In this document: positions 47,290 through 56,987 of the stretch, piece by piece
How positions within the stretch are numbered: position 1 is the first letter of the stretch
How the letters are laid out: each line of letters starts with the position of its first letter
DNA from: Halolactibacillus halophilus
GTDB lineage: Bacteria; Bacillota; Bacilli; Bacillales; Amphibacillaceae
DNA: 64,000 nt
Direction: 5' to 3'
NCBI RefSeq assembly: GCF_900115605.1
Contig: NZ_FOXC01000003.1
Span: forward strand, 49,614 to 113,613
Made by a program: the position numbers and the translations under genes
Notes under the pieces: generated by a model
Told to the model about the DNA's origin: nothing
The model's input: only the letters and a program-made list of their open reading frames with translations
Database searches by the model: none

Positions 47290-48968
47290 TTACTCTATTC
47301 TTTTAAACGGTGCTAATTGCATCGTAAGACGCTGAATAATGTCGCGTTGACTGTTTGATGATTGACGCATGCCTTCCATATTTTCTAACAAGGCGGCCGC
47401 ACTTTCACTTGATGATACGACTCGGGTAACCGCATCTTCTGTTGCCTCGGTCATTTGTTTTAGACTACCAGCCATATGACGGCTCGTTGATTTAAATGTG
47501 TTGGTATGTTGTTTAAAATCGATAAAGACATCTTTTAACTCGGTCATCTGATCAGTGAAGCGTGTCACTTCTTTGTTGACATGTTGATAATCTATGAGTA
47601 CGTCTGACTTAAGATAATCCATCATTGCTTCACTTTCTTTCACTAATCGATTGACCGCGGTGTTTACAACACCATTCATCGTCTGAATATGTGAGGCGGT
47701 GTTTTCAGTTGAAGCGGCTATGTTGCGAATCTCTGAGGCGACTACACTAAAACCTTTACCCGCTTCTCCCGCACGTGCGGCTTCAATCGACGCATTTAGT
47801 GCCAGCAAATTCGTTTGACCCGAAATATCTAAAATCGTTTTAGTTAAGTCATCAATTTGTTTCACCGCAGCCACGTCACCAATCGCATCCGTCACTGTTT
47901 GTGCCATTGAAGCAATTTGATTATGGGCTGTTTCATGGTTGTGTTTGACATGGCGATTTAAGGTCGTTGTTTCTTTTGTGATTGAATCAATAACCTCTAC
48001 TTGACCGGTTGATACGTTATCCATAACGGTTGCTTTATCCTCAATTTGAATTGAGGCATGTTCCAGCTCTATAATTGTGCTATTTAACTCTTCCATTGTC
48101 GCCGGTAATTGATTTAGTGATTCACTCATTGATGCCGTGTGTGCTGTGCTTTCTGCTATTTTCACGTCTACAACTTTACTGGATTTTACAGTTTGATCCG
48201 TATCATATTGAATACCGACAAGCACAGACTAAAGTCTCGTAATGAAGTTATTGACCGCGTCTCGAATCACCCCAGACTCATTCATTCCTTTATGTTTCAG
48301 TCGCTTAGTTAAGTCTCCTTGATTCTGTTCCATCGCTTGAATCATCTCATTTAGCGTCCCGCTCATATAACTTAATGGTTTGACGATTGTCCGTCTTAAG
48401 TGCAGAAAACCGGCAATCATCGTCAAGAAAAATAAGACCCCCATTCCCCATACAATGATAACAAGCCGATTGACGCGACTGTCTATTAAGACTTTTTCAT
48501 GGGCAATATTGTCATTTAAGACGTCATTAAAATGTGTTTCTGCTTGTAGATACGCCTCATTCTGACGTTGCCATGTAGATGAGGAGATTGTTTCTGATTG
48601 AAGCTCTTGATTCATCTCAGTTAAAACCACTTCAACCGGACCAAAGGCCTGGATTAATTCATCATGCATCGCCCGGTCTGAATAAGTATTTACTTCACTT
48701 GTAAGTGTTGCCGATAAGTCCGTCATTTGTTTGGCTAATACGTCTGGTACTTTGACGTTTGTTGTTTGTCTACTTCCAACTCAATTTGATGTCGTGTATC
48801 TTTAAATGCGGTCCGTGTCTGTTCAATGGGTAAAAACGAATCACTCATCAGTTCTGACGATAGTCTAACTTGATCACTTGTTACGGCACTCATCACAGTA
48901 TTAATAAGAAAAATAGCCCCTAACATTAAGAAGATGACCGACATCCGCCGGCTTATCGATCGTTTCAT
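47290..48968 (-). pseudogene. Decayed methyl-accepting chemotaxis protein gene
   Basis: Three fragments together make one receptor. The N-terminus (48968-48735; membrane helix RMSVIFLMLGAIFLINTV) loses its frame in a CAAACAACAAACG run near 48757-48770. The frame then continues from about 48770 through the sensor, helix 2 and HAMP (RTIVKPLSYMSGTLNEMIQA) to an in-frame TAG at 48229-48231. The signalling domain ([19 protein letters not shown]) follows in the same frame. One indel plus one amber codon points to a pseudogene; the signalling part alone (GTG 48225) would be soluble if translated. Confidence 0.85.
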
Positions 48969-49102
48969 TTTACTTCTTCCTTCCTTGTTGCGTTTTTAGT
49001 AAACGCCTTTATTTATGTATTAGTTTGACTATAACAAGAAAGGTCTTATCTTTAATGCACTTTCACATGAATGATGCATTTTTTTGCATAAACAACAAAT
49101 AG

Positions 49103-49169
49103 TTATCCACTTGTGGATAACGTCATTAAGCATATATTTATAAGGATATGTGTATATCACTGTGGATAA
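49103..49169. repeat. Second group of DnaA boxes, with an inverted pair
   Basis: TTATCCACT on plus (49103-49111) directly abuts the exact box TTATCCACA on minus (49112-49120), forming a near-perfect 18-bp palindrome; another exact box lies on minus at 49161-49169. The surrounding non-coding stretch 48969-49285 shows nothing else. Confidence 0.65.
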
Positions 49170-49285
49170 GCCGCTAAAAGTGTAGGAACGTAAAAACCAC
49201 CGCGTATGATAACGAAGTGGTTTGATTGGTAAACTTATGTTTTTATAAATGACGTCAGGCTTCTTTTGGACAAATAACTTTACTG

Positions 49286-49490
49286 TTAGTTCAACTGAAT
49301 ATCCCCATTTTGGACCCGCTCAATAAGCGCTTCTTCCATTACTTCTATCGCTAGCGGTTTTACTTCTGGATATTCTTCCATTCCCGCTGAGTAGACTTCA
49401 AACAAGTCTTGGCCTAATGCTTTAGCCCAACCTTCAGCCATTTGACTTCTACACGAATTATGCACACACAAAGGCTACTTTGTATTTCAT
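49286..49490 (-). pseudogene. arsC: Remnant of thioredoxin-type arsenate reductase gene
   Basis: From ATG 49490 the start MKYKVAFVC breaks after a GTGTGTG run; adding two bases restores [20 protein letters not shown], the ArsC / low-MW phosphatase P-loop CxxxxxR. After [12 protein letters not shown] the sequence jumps to [10 protein letters not shown] and stops, so the middle and C-terminal half (about 60 residues with the two resolving Cys) is deleted. Not functional as an arsenate reductase. Confidence 0.8.
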
Positions 49491-49606
49491 CTCTTTCTCT
49501 TCCTTAAAATATAACAAGTTTTTTTCGATAGAAAATCAGTAAGATTTCCTGTTTTCACACTAGCAAGCACCGGCATAAACAGCCATCATCTGGACTCATC
49601 ATCGCA

Positions 49607-50080
49607 TTAATTGTCTTGTGCTTTCGCAAAATCAATCGCTACAATTAAACTGATGACAAGCGCTTCATATTGTTCATCGGCGACATCAATCGTATACGTA
49701 TCTCCCCATGTGAACCATTTTTCTTCAACATAGGCAATCACGCCACTTGGACCGTGTACTTCAAAATACTTATCAATAATGTCGCCAACAATATGAATAT
49801 TCTCCGCATGAATATCAAAGCGGGTCTTAAAGAAGGTAAAGGCTTTTTGGATCATAATCTCTTTAAAGCCATCGACAGATACATAAAAAGCCGGTAATAA
49901 ACTGATCATTTTTTTCGTAATTGTTCCGACAACTTCATTGGTTTGATTATAGATCGTAAACTCTTTCGGAATCTGCATGAAACTACCTTGTACCGTATAT
50001 TTTGGTTGTTCATTTTGATCAGTAATCGTAAACTTTTCCCCTAAGCTAAATACTTTTTGACGCATATAAAATGTTGTCAT
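49607..50080 (-). CDS. LURP-one-related (YxjI-like) protein
   Basis: 157 residues of the tubby-like beta-barrel family. Typical opening FYMRQKVFSLGEKFTITD and repeated hairpins (YKTVQGS-type, EFTIYNQTNEVVGTI) and a hydrophobic C-terminal helix (ALVISLIVAIDFA). Function unknown; the related phospholipid scramblase fold suggests lipid binding. Lies 15 bases behind the TetM-like gene in the same direction and could share its transcript. Confidence 0.85.
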   Translation of the reverse strand: MTTFYMRQKVFSLGEKFTITDQNEQPKYTVQGSFMQIPKEFTIYNQTNEVVGTITKKMISLLPAFYVSVDGFKEIMIQKAFTFFKTRFDIHAENIHIVGDIIDKYFEVHGPSGVIAYVEEKWFTWGDTYTIDVADEQYEALVISLIVAIDFAKAQDN

Positions 50081-50095
50081 ATTAAACCCTCATTT

Positions 50096-52039
50096 CTATA
50101 TTATTGGTAAGTGCATCGCTTGCGCTGCTTCGTTTGCTTTTACCGTATAACCTTTCCCTTTTTGACAAAAGATTGAGTCTCCCGTTGTTTCTTCGTCATG
50201 CCACGGATCATACGCTTGTGCTGCAGTAATTGATGCGAGATCGTTCACTTCATCATATCCATAAAAGCTGAGACTAAGCTGACCGTCTCCTTTTGTATAA
50301 CTCAAAAACTTTTTTGGATAGTCATAAAATGTCTTCACCGGCACACGACCAGTCAGAAAAATATCTGTTTCTCTTATCAGCGGGGCATCGGTCTCACCGC
50401 CGGCTTTTATGATGTCTTGCATTAATTTACCGAGTAAATCTGGCGTTACCGTGGCCTCCACATGATATAGCGGTTCTAGTAACACCATATCAGTCATTAG
50501 CAACGCTTGTCTAATGGCACGCCATGTCGCTTCCCTGAAGTCCCCACCACTCGTATGTTTTTCGTGGGCTTGGCCACTTGTTAACGTCACAGAAACATCC
50601 GTAACAGGCGCACCGATCACCGTTCCTTTATGAGGCTTTTCAAACAGATGTTGCTTAATTAAACGCTGATGACTCACACTGAGCTGGTTCACATCACACG
50701 TTGACTTAAACTGAATACCAGATCCTCTTGTTGCTGGTTCTAATAAGAGATGTACTTCAGCATAGTGCTTGAGTGGCTCAAAATGACCATAACCATAAAC
50801 AGGTTGTTTAATCGTCTCTTGGTATAAAATATCCGGCTGTGAAAAGACAACCTCATAACCAAACCGTTCAGCAATAAGATCAGCTAAAATTTCTAGCTGT
50901 ACCTCCCCGTGGACATCCAGTTGCACCCGCGCTTTATCTTGACTAAGTCTAGCAGCCAAACTCGGATCTTCTTCTGTTAATTTAAGCATGTCCTTATGAA
51001 GGTGATGAAGCTCAGCTGATGTGATGATATCAACCGTTAGCGTTGGTTTAAGTTTTGATGTTCCTTGATAATCCGGATCATTTAGACGATCAAATACTTG
51101 TATCCCTGATAAGCCAACCAAAGCTACTAACATCCCTGTTGTCGCCGACTGGATTGACGTTTGCTTCGGACCATTCATCTGTTTGATTGCGGTTATTTTT
51201 TCTGTAACTAACTCGCTGGTCGCTGTTTTATACGTCACTTCATCACGTACATTAAATTCACCCGCTAATACTTTTACAAATACGAGCCGTTCACCGTTTT
51301 CGTAACGCACTTTAAACACATCCGCTACTGGCTTATGATATTCAATGTGCTTGTCTCTTGGTAACATACGCTTAAGCCAGCAATCAAATACATCCAGCCC
51401 TTCGTTATGTAACGTCGCCCCTTTAAAAATAGGTACAAACCTGCCGTGTTTAAATCGCTCAGTAATGACTGTCAGCAAATCTGTTTCTTTCAACGCATCA
51501 GATGAATAATCTTCCATTAGCTGATCATCCAACAAAGCTAACGCTTCCGTATCAGCTGCCTTTAAATCACTTGTTTCAAATAGATAACTATCCGTACCGG
51601 TCAGTTGATCAATCATACTTGTCACTTTTTTAACATCAGCACCTAAGAGGTCGGTTTTATTTATGAAAAAGATGACTGGAATATTTCTATCTGTTAGTAA
51701 GTGATAGACCGTTCTTGTATGGGAGACGATACCTTCTTTAGCACTTACAAGCACAACCCCAACGTCAATTACGTTCAGTGCACGTTCCATCTCCATTTGA
51801 AAATCGACATGACCGGGTGTATCCATAATATACAAGCGGTCAGTGGCGGTTTCTATCATGCCGTAATCACTAAAAATCGTGATCCCACGTGCTTTTTCAA
51901 TGCGGTGTTGATCAAGAAAACTATTTTTATGATCGACCCGCCCTTTTCGTTTTAAACTGCCACTATTATAGAGCCACTGTTCAACAAAAGTCGTTTTTCC
52001 AGTATCGACATGAGCAAAGACGCCAATCGTATGATTCAC
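50096..52039 (-). CDS. TetM/EF-G-like ribosome-associated GTPase, divergent
   Basis: About 647 residues from GTG 52039 (GAGGTGA 6 bases upstream). G-motifs: AHVDTGKTT, RGIT, DTPGHVDF, NKTD. Domain order G, II, III, IV, V as in ribosomal protection proteins, whose length (~640) it matches; EF-G is longer. Its G domain differs clearly from TetM/O/W, including HKNSFLDQHRIEKARGIT in place of the usual switch region. Likely a chromosomal translation GTPase that rescues or protects ribosomes; real tetracycline resistance is unproven. Confidence 0.8.
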   Translation of the reverse strand: MNHTIGVFAHVDTGKTTFVEQWLYNSGSLKRKGRVDHKNSFLDQHRIEKARGITIFSDYGMIETATDRLYIMDTPGHVDFQMEMERALNVIDVGVVLVSAKEGIVSHTRTVYHLLTDRNIPVIFFINKTDLLGADVKKVTSMIDQLTGTDSYLFETSDLKAADTEALALLDDQLMEDYSSDALKETDLLTVITERFKHGRFVPIFKGATLHNEGLDVFDCWLKRMLPRDKHIEYHKPVADVFKVRYENGERLVFVKVLAGEFNVRDEVTYKTATSELVTEKITAIKQMNGPKQTSIQSATTGMLVALVGLSGIQVFDRLNDPDYQGTSKLKPTLTVDIITSAELHHLHKDMLKLTEEDPSLAARLSQDKARVQLDVHGEVQLEILADLIAERFGYEVVFSQPDILYQETIKQPVYGYGHFEPLKHYAEVHLLLEPATRGSGIQFKSTCDVNQLSVSHQRLIKQHLFEKPHKGTVIGAPVTDVSVTLTSGQAHEKHTSGGDFREATWRAIRQALLMTDMVLLEPLYHVEATVTPDLLGKLMQDIIKAGGETDAPLIRETDIFLTGRVPVKTFYDYPKKFLSYTKGDGQLSLSFYGYDEVNDLASITAAQAYDPWHDEETTGDSIFCQKGKGYTVKANEAAQAMHLPII

Positions 52040-52081
52040 TTCGATCACCTCGCTTTCTTAGTAACTACATTTTACCATACT

Positions 52082-52115
52082 AAAAAGTCCCTGTTGCATG
52101 CAACAAGAACTTTTC
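52082..52115 (-). terminator. Terminator of ald
   Basis: A hairpin centred on TTGCATGCAA with outer AAAAGT / ACTTTT arms and T's on the minus strand, right after the ald stop. Confidence 0.7.
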
Positions 52116-52149
52116 ACTGTTATAGCATGAATTAAGACGTCTGACGTGA

Positions 52150-53268
52150 TTAGTCATTTACTAATTGACTAAATTCATGGTATTCATAACCAAATGTCTC
52201 CGCAACCGCAAGATTGGTAAATTTACCGTCATAAAGGTTAACACCGGTATAAAGCGTATGATCACGTTCTGCGGCTTTTTTTACACCAAGATTAGCCAGC
52301 TGGACCGCATGTGGTAATGTCACGTTTGTTAGAGCAATGGTTGATGTCCGCGGGACAGCACCTGGCATATTAGCCACCGCATAATGTAAAACGTCACGGC
52401 GAACATAAACAGGATCGTCATGGGTTGTTACTTTATCTGCTGTTTCAAAAATACCGCCTTGGTCGACCGCAATATCGACAATGACACTGCCTGGTTTCAT
52501 TTGTTTCACCATATTTTCACTGACTAATTTCGGTGCTTTCCGACCCGGAATTAAGACGGCACCAATGACAATATCAGCATCACTAATCGCCTCTCGAATA
52601 TTTACTTCATTGGAGATTTGGGTTACGACCTCATGGCCATAATCTGCTTCGACTTGGGTTAACACTTCCGCGCGGATATCAAGTAACGTCACATGCGCAC
52701 CTAAGCCTTTCGCAATTTGAAGCGCATTTTGTCCAGCGACACCGCCACCAATTATGGTGACTTTACCATTTTTCACACCTGGGACACCACCAATTAATGT
52801 CCCGCTGCCACCCATCGTTTTTTGTAAATAATGAGCCGCAACTTGAACCGATAATCGTCCAGCAATAACACTCATTGGGTGTAACATTGGTAAGCCGCCA
52901 CCGGCACCAACCATCGTTTCATAGGCAATGGCGGTCGTTTTTGCTTCTTTTAATGCTTCCGTTAACTCGGGTTCGTTCGCTAAATGAAGATAGGTGAATA
53001 AAATAAGATCGTCTCTAAAGTAGCTATACTCACTTTTAAGCGGTTCTTTTACTTTAATGACCATATCAGCGGCCCATACTTGTCCTGCTTCAGGGACAAT
53101 AACCGCACCCTTTGATCGGTAATCTTCATCGAGAAAGCCCGCACCTTCCCCAGCTGTTGTTTCAATAAATACCTCATGATTTTGTTTCGTTAGTAGTTCA
53201 ACACCAACAGGTGTAATAGCCACCCGAAATTCATTGTTTTTAATTTCTTTTGGAATACCAATACGCAT
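52150..53268 (-). CDS. ald: Alanine dehydrogenase
   Basis: 372 residues, standard length. [20 protein letters not shown] opens the substrate domain with Arg15 and a later Lys ([12 protein letters not shown]); the catalytic His lies in [10 protein letters not shown], and [14 protein letters not shown] binds NAD. It catalyses the reversible NAD-linked interconversion of alanine with pyruvate and ammonia. AGGAGGATG precedes the ATG. Monocistronic. Confidence 0.97.
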   Translation of the reverse strand: MRIGIPKEIKNNEFRVAITPVGVELLTKQNHEVFIETTAGEGAGFLDEDYRSKGAVIVPEAGQVWAADMVIKVKEPLKSEYSYFRDDLILFTYLHLANEPELTEALKEAKTTAIAYETMVGAGGGLPMLHPMSVIAGRLSVQVAAHYLQKTMGGSGTLIGGVPGVKNGKVTIIGGGVAGQNALQIAKGLGAHVTLLDIRAEVLTQVEADYGHEVVTQISNEVNIREAISDADIVIGAVLIPGRKAPKLVSENMVKQMKPGSVIVDIAVDQGGIFETADKVTTHDDPVYVRRDVLHYAVANMPGAVPRTSTIALTNVTLPHAVQLANLGVKKAAERDHTLYTGVNLYDGKFTNLAVAETFGYEYHEFSQLVND

Positions 53269-53478
53269 AAGACATCCTCCTACATCATAAATATTTAAAC
53301 GAGCATTAACGCTCTGTCTTATTTATCCTATACCCTAATGTGATTAAATTTATGCCTTTTATAGAATGATGACCTTATTGTCACAAAATGGACACGAATA
53401 GGGTTGAATTTGTCTTTTAATTGCAGCTTAGTAAAGGAAAAGAATGATAAGCACAGCTTTAAAAAAGAGGTGATGAGT

Positions 53479-54477
53479 ATGTCCTTACTTATACTGGTTT
53501 TCGGATTTTTACCACTAGCTTCAATTGGGATTTTACTGTTTAGTGTGAGTTTTGTTGATATGATCGTTTTTCAAGCCAGATGGCATTTCTTTATATTTTT
53601 CATCGTGGTCCTCTTTTTCTTTTCCCTTAAACTTCACGCCCTTGCGATTCAGTTTTTTGAGCGCCATTTTAAGTCGCCATACCACTGGAAACAATCAGAC
53701 ACAACGACTGTTTTACTGATGATTGTCTCAGCGATCATCACGTATAGTCTCGGTCATACGTTTGGGTTTGGGGCCTTTTTAGCTTCTGCGGTTGTTGGAT
53801 TGTTTGGGGCGATTTTATTTAAACGACAAAAAACAATTATTTATACCGGTTCGTTTATCGGGATGACGCACACCGTCTTTTTACCTGATCTTTGGTGCAT
53901 TCTATTGGCAGCGCTTGTGACCGGGGTGATTTACGTATTGAGCCGACATAGTTTTGTTGGTTACGGAGGGAAGCTCGGAGCACTTAGTTTGATTGGCACA
54001 TTAACTTCAGGATATGTCCTTGGACACGAGCCTGTTAGTTTACCAATCCCCGATGCAACAACAGGGGCGTTAATGGTTGGTTTTTCTCTCCTTGGAACAT
54101 TTGTGACACTCGCCATTCGTAAGTATGTCAAACACGATCCTATTTTTGCTTCAAGTTTAGCAACACTCTTCATCGTTGGTATCCATCAGCTTATTCCATT
54201 AGCTTTACCGTCTATACTGATTGCTGCCTTTATGATGGGTACGTTCACGGCTATGGCAAACCGGTTAGTGTTACCTCGCGCTTTTCTTTTCTACCTTGCT
54301 TCTTTTGTCAGTGCGCTCACGATGATTTTCAGCCAACCCTTTTTAGAAAATGCCGGTGGTAAGCTTGGAACATTAACCCTTATCGGTGTCATCACAACGC
54401 GAGGACTTGTAGATGTGCACCAATTCATCGTGATCTATTTATCCGTAAAGCGAAAACGATTCATTATAGATAAATGA
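53479..54477 (+). CDS. Unrecognised multi-pass membrane protein with an internal repeat
   Basis: 332 residues from ATG 53479 (GAGGTG 6 bases upstream; the ATG two codons earlier is too close). About ten hydrophobic helices. The block GYGGKLGALSLIGTL (about residue 160) recurs as NAGGKLGTLTLIGVI near residue 300, suggesting a duplication of a five-helix half or a shared functional loop. I do not recognise the family. Flanked by ald (divergent) and a LysR gene (convergent), so no operon partner helps. A transporter or membrane-remodelling protein is possible but unsupported. Confidence 0.75.
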   Translation: MSLLILVFGFLPLASIGILLFSVSFVDMIVFQARWHFFIFFIVVLFFFSLKLHALAIQFFERHFKSPYHWKQSDTTTVLLMIVSAIITYSLGHTFGFGAFLASAVVGLFGAILFKRQKTIIYTGSFIGMTHTVFLPDLWCILLAALVTGVIYVLSRHSFVGYGGKLGALSLIGTLTSGYVLGHEPVSLPIPDATTGALMVGFSLLGTFVTLAIRKYVKHDPIFASSLATLFIVGIHQLIPLALPSILIAAFMMGTFTAMANRLVLPRAFLFYLASFVSALTMIFSQPFLENAGGKLGTLTLIGVITTRGLVDVHQFIVIYLSVKRKRFIIDK

Positions 54478-54488
54478 AAAGTTGCCCC

Positions 54489-55382
54489 CTATGTATGCTG
54501 ATCCTTTTCCATCATTCTCATAAAGACGTTAGCCGCTTGTGAAGATGGTATGCTTTTCTTTAAACATAATCCGATATGGCGCGAGGGCAACGGCTCTTGT
54601 AGTGGCACTTCATAGACCGCTCCTTCGTTAATGGCTCGATCTGAAAATGGGCGCACAACAGCGGCCACACCTACATTTATTTTCGCAAACTCTACAAGTA
54701 AGTCATATGAGCCAATCTCAAATGTTGGTTTATAGTCAAAACCCCTTTGGTTTAAATCATTCTCGACAAACCGACGAGAGTTTGATTTTTTCTCTAATGA
54801 AATAATCGGGTAACTTAATAATGTATCAATCGAAACTGGCATGTTAAAATCTGTTTGATACTTTTTACCACACACAAATACATCACGCACTTCTAGACAA
54901 GGCTTTGTTTCAATGACCGGGTCGGTAACTGGCAAGTTACAAACCGCAAAATCAACTTCACCGCTTTTAACAAGTGGCAGTAGTTCTAACGTTGTTCCAT
55001 TGACAATCTTAAAATGAACATTAGGGTAACGTTCATGAAAGGCTTTTAGATAGGGTAATAAATAATATTTACTCACCGTATCACCGACACCGATACTGAG
55101 CTCACCTGCTTCTAATTGTTGGTAGGAATCGAGTTGTTTTTCGCCTTGGTCAATCAGATGTAGGGCATCCCTTACATACTGATACAGCACTTTTCCTTCA
55201 GTTGTTAATTCCACTCCCCGTGATTCGCGATGAAACAAACGTTGATTTAAACTTTCCTCTAATTGTTTGAGCGCTTGACTGATCGCTGGTTGGCTCATAA
55301 ACAGGTGTTCTTTAGCTTTGGATAGACTTTTTCTTTCAGCTACTTCCACGAAAACTCGGTATAAATCGAGCTTTGCTTTCAT
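54489..55382 (-). CDS. LysR-family transcriptional regulator
   Basis: 297 residues from ATG 55382 (GGAGG 7 bases upstream; longer starts lack a site). The HTH is KAKEHLFMSQPAISQALKQL and the co-inducer domain runs from about residue 90 (LSIGVGDTVSKYYLLPYLKA). Divergent from the F420-ligase-like gene, the classic arrangement for control of that neighbour. Confidence 0.92.
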   Translation of the reverse strand: MKAKLDLYRVFVEVAERKSLSKAKEHLFMSQPAISQALKQLEESLNQRLFHRESRGVELTTEGKVLYQYVRDALHLIDQGEKQLDSYQQLEAGELSIGVGDTVSKYYLLPYLKAFHERYPNVHFKIVNGTTLELLPLVKSGEVDFAVCNLPVTDPVIETKPCLEVRDVFVCGKKYQTDFNMPVSIDTLLSYPIISLEKKSNSRRFVENDLNQRGFDYKPTFEIGSYDLLVEFAKINVGVAAVVRPFSDRAINEGAVYEVPLQEPLPSRHIGLCLKKSIPSSQAANVFMRMMEKDQHT

Positions 55383-55605
55383 ATTCATTCCTCCAATCCT
55401 TTCACGTAAGCTCGTGTCTTTCTTCACTATTAGAAATAGGTCAAGTATAAACATGATTGTTACTCTTGATATTCGTTTTGTTTATATCTCATATTCAATA
55501 TATCAACTTTACTTATAGATAACAAGCACGTATAGTGTAATAGTAAACACGGACGTTATCTGTTGTTTACACGTTAAATAATCGACTTTTAAGGAGCGAA
55601 TACAA

Positions 55606-56796
55606 ATGGAACGTGTCATAGGAACGGTCACAAGAGGCTTAAGATGCCCCATTATTAATGAAGGTGACAACATTGAATCAATTGTCGTTGATAGTGTTAT
55701 GAAAGCTGTTGAACAAGGTGAATTCACACCTCAAGATAAAGACATTGTCGCAATCACAGAATCAATTGTCGCACGAGCGCAAGGAAATTATGCGACAACC
55801 GCACAGATTGCAACTGATATTCAAGCTAAATTTAGCGATAACACCGTTGGGGTTATTTTCCCCATCTTAAGTCGTAACCGCTTTGCGACACTCTTGCGCG
55901 GGATTAGTATGGGGGCCAAAAAAGTAGTGATTATGTTTAGCTACCCGTCTGATGAAGTCGGTAACCATTTAGTTGAACTTGATCATTTAGATGAAAAAGG
56001 CATCAACCCATGGACAGATGTCTTAGATGAAAAAACATTCCGTGACCAGTTTGGTTACGGCAAGCATACTTTCACGGGTGTTGATTACATTGCATACTAC
56101 AAAGAAGTCGCCGAACAAGCGGGTGCTGAATGTGACGTTATTTTTGCGAATAACGCTAAAGCGATTCTAGACTACACCAAACACGTTCTTGCCTGTGATA
56201 TTCACACACGTATTAGAACAAAGCGGATTTTAAAAGCTGAAGGAGCAGAAACTGTCTATACGCTTGATGATATTTTAAATCATGCCATCGATGGCAGTGG
56301 TTTTAACAGCAAATACGGTTTACTTGGATCGAATAAATCAACCGAAGACCGGGTAAAACTATTCCCACACAATGCTCAACCTGTCGTTGATAAGATTCAA
56401 CAAACATTATCAGAAAAAACCGGAAAACAACTCGAAGTGATGGTATACGGTGATGGTGCTTTTAAAGACCCTGCGGGTAAGATTTGGGAACTAGCCGATC
56501 CCGTTGTCTCACCAGCCTTTACTGCTGGTTTAGACGGGACACCAAATGAAGTAAAACTCAAATATCTAGCGGATAATAACTTCAGTGACTTAAAAGGTGA
56601 CGCACTAAAGGATGCCATTTCAGAGTATATTAAAAATAAACAAACTGACTTAGTCGGTCAAATGGAAGCGCAAGGTACGACACCACGTCGTCTAACCGAC
56701 CTCATCGGTTCACTTGCTGATTTAACATCAGGTAGTGGCGATAAAGGGACACCGATTGTTTATATCCAAGGTTACTTCGATAACTATACGGTTTAA
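55606..56796 (+). CDS. Coenzyme F420-0:gamma-glutamyl ligase-like protein
   Basis: 396 residues with the CofE fold pattern: TRGLRCPIINEGD, VAITESIVARAQGN, GVIFPILSRNRFATLLRG, FGYGKHTF, and the HTRIRTKRI and VYGDGAFKDPAGKIWELADPVVSP blocks. Archaeal and actinobacterial CofE adds glutamate to F420-0, but this organism type is not known to make F420 and no cofC/D/G/H gene is in the window. The homolog may modify another acid or cofactor. It follows AAGGAG and is divergent from LysR; terminator downstream. Confidence 0.83.
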   Translation: MERVIGTVTRGLRCPIINEGDNIESIVVDSVMKAVEQGEFTPQDKDIVAITESIVARAQGNYATTAQIATDIQAKFSDNTVGVIFPILSRNRFATLLRGISMGAKKVVIMFSYPSDEVGNHLVELDHLDEKGINPWTDVLDEKTFRDQFGYGKHTFTGVDYIAYYKEVAEQAGAECDVIFANNAKAILDYTKHVLACDIHTRIRTKRILKAEGAETVYTLDDILNHAIDGSGFNSKYGLLGSNKSTEDRVKLFPHNAQPVVDKIQQTLSEKTGKQLEVMVYGDGAFKDPAGKIWELADPVVSPAFTAGLDGTPNEVKLKYLADNNFSDLKGDALKDAISEYIKNKQTDLVGQMEAQGTTPRRLTDLIGSLADLTSGSGDKGTPIVYIQGYFDNYTV

Positions 56797-56836
56797 GTGA
56801 TTATAGAAAATAGGATAAGAGTCATCAATCATAATC

Positions 56837-56866
56837 AAGTCTACCACGATCTGGTAGACTTTTTTG
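56837..56866 (+). terminator. Terminator of the F420-ligase-like gene
   Basis: Perfect 9-bp stem AAGTCTACC / GGTAGACTT and TTTTT. Confidence 0.9.
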
Positions 56867-56905
56867 TCGGTAGAGGCTGAATTTTTTCAGAAGAATCACG
56901 ACAAG

Positions 56906-56950
56906 AAAAACACCGCTGCATCTGAGAAGAAATGATGCAGCGGTGTTTTT
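56906..56950. terminator. Strong bidirectional terminator serving lactate permease
   Basis: A 14-bp perfect stem AACACCGCTGCATC / GATGCAGCGGTGTT around an 11-base loop, with T-rich tails on both strands. Confidence 0.9.
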
Positions 56951-56987
56951 ATGTTTATATCTCTTTACGTAAGAAGGTAGTTAATCA

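Noticed and set aside
47223..49169. The chromosomal replication origin
   Set aside because: DnaA boxes are present but no dnaA, dnaN or AT-rich unwinding stretch with DnaA-trio pattern is nearby.
50096..52039. Calling this gene a tetracycline resistance determinant
   Set aside because: Only the general architecture matches; conserved switch and domain IV details of proven Tet proteins were not recognised.
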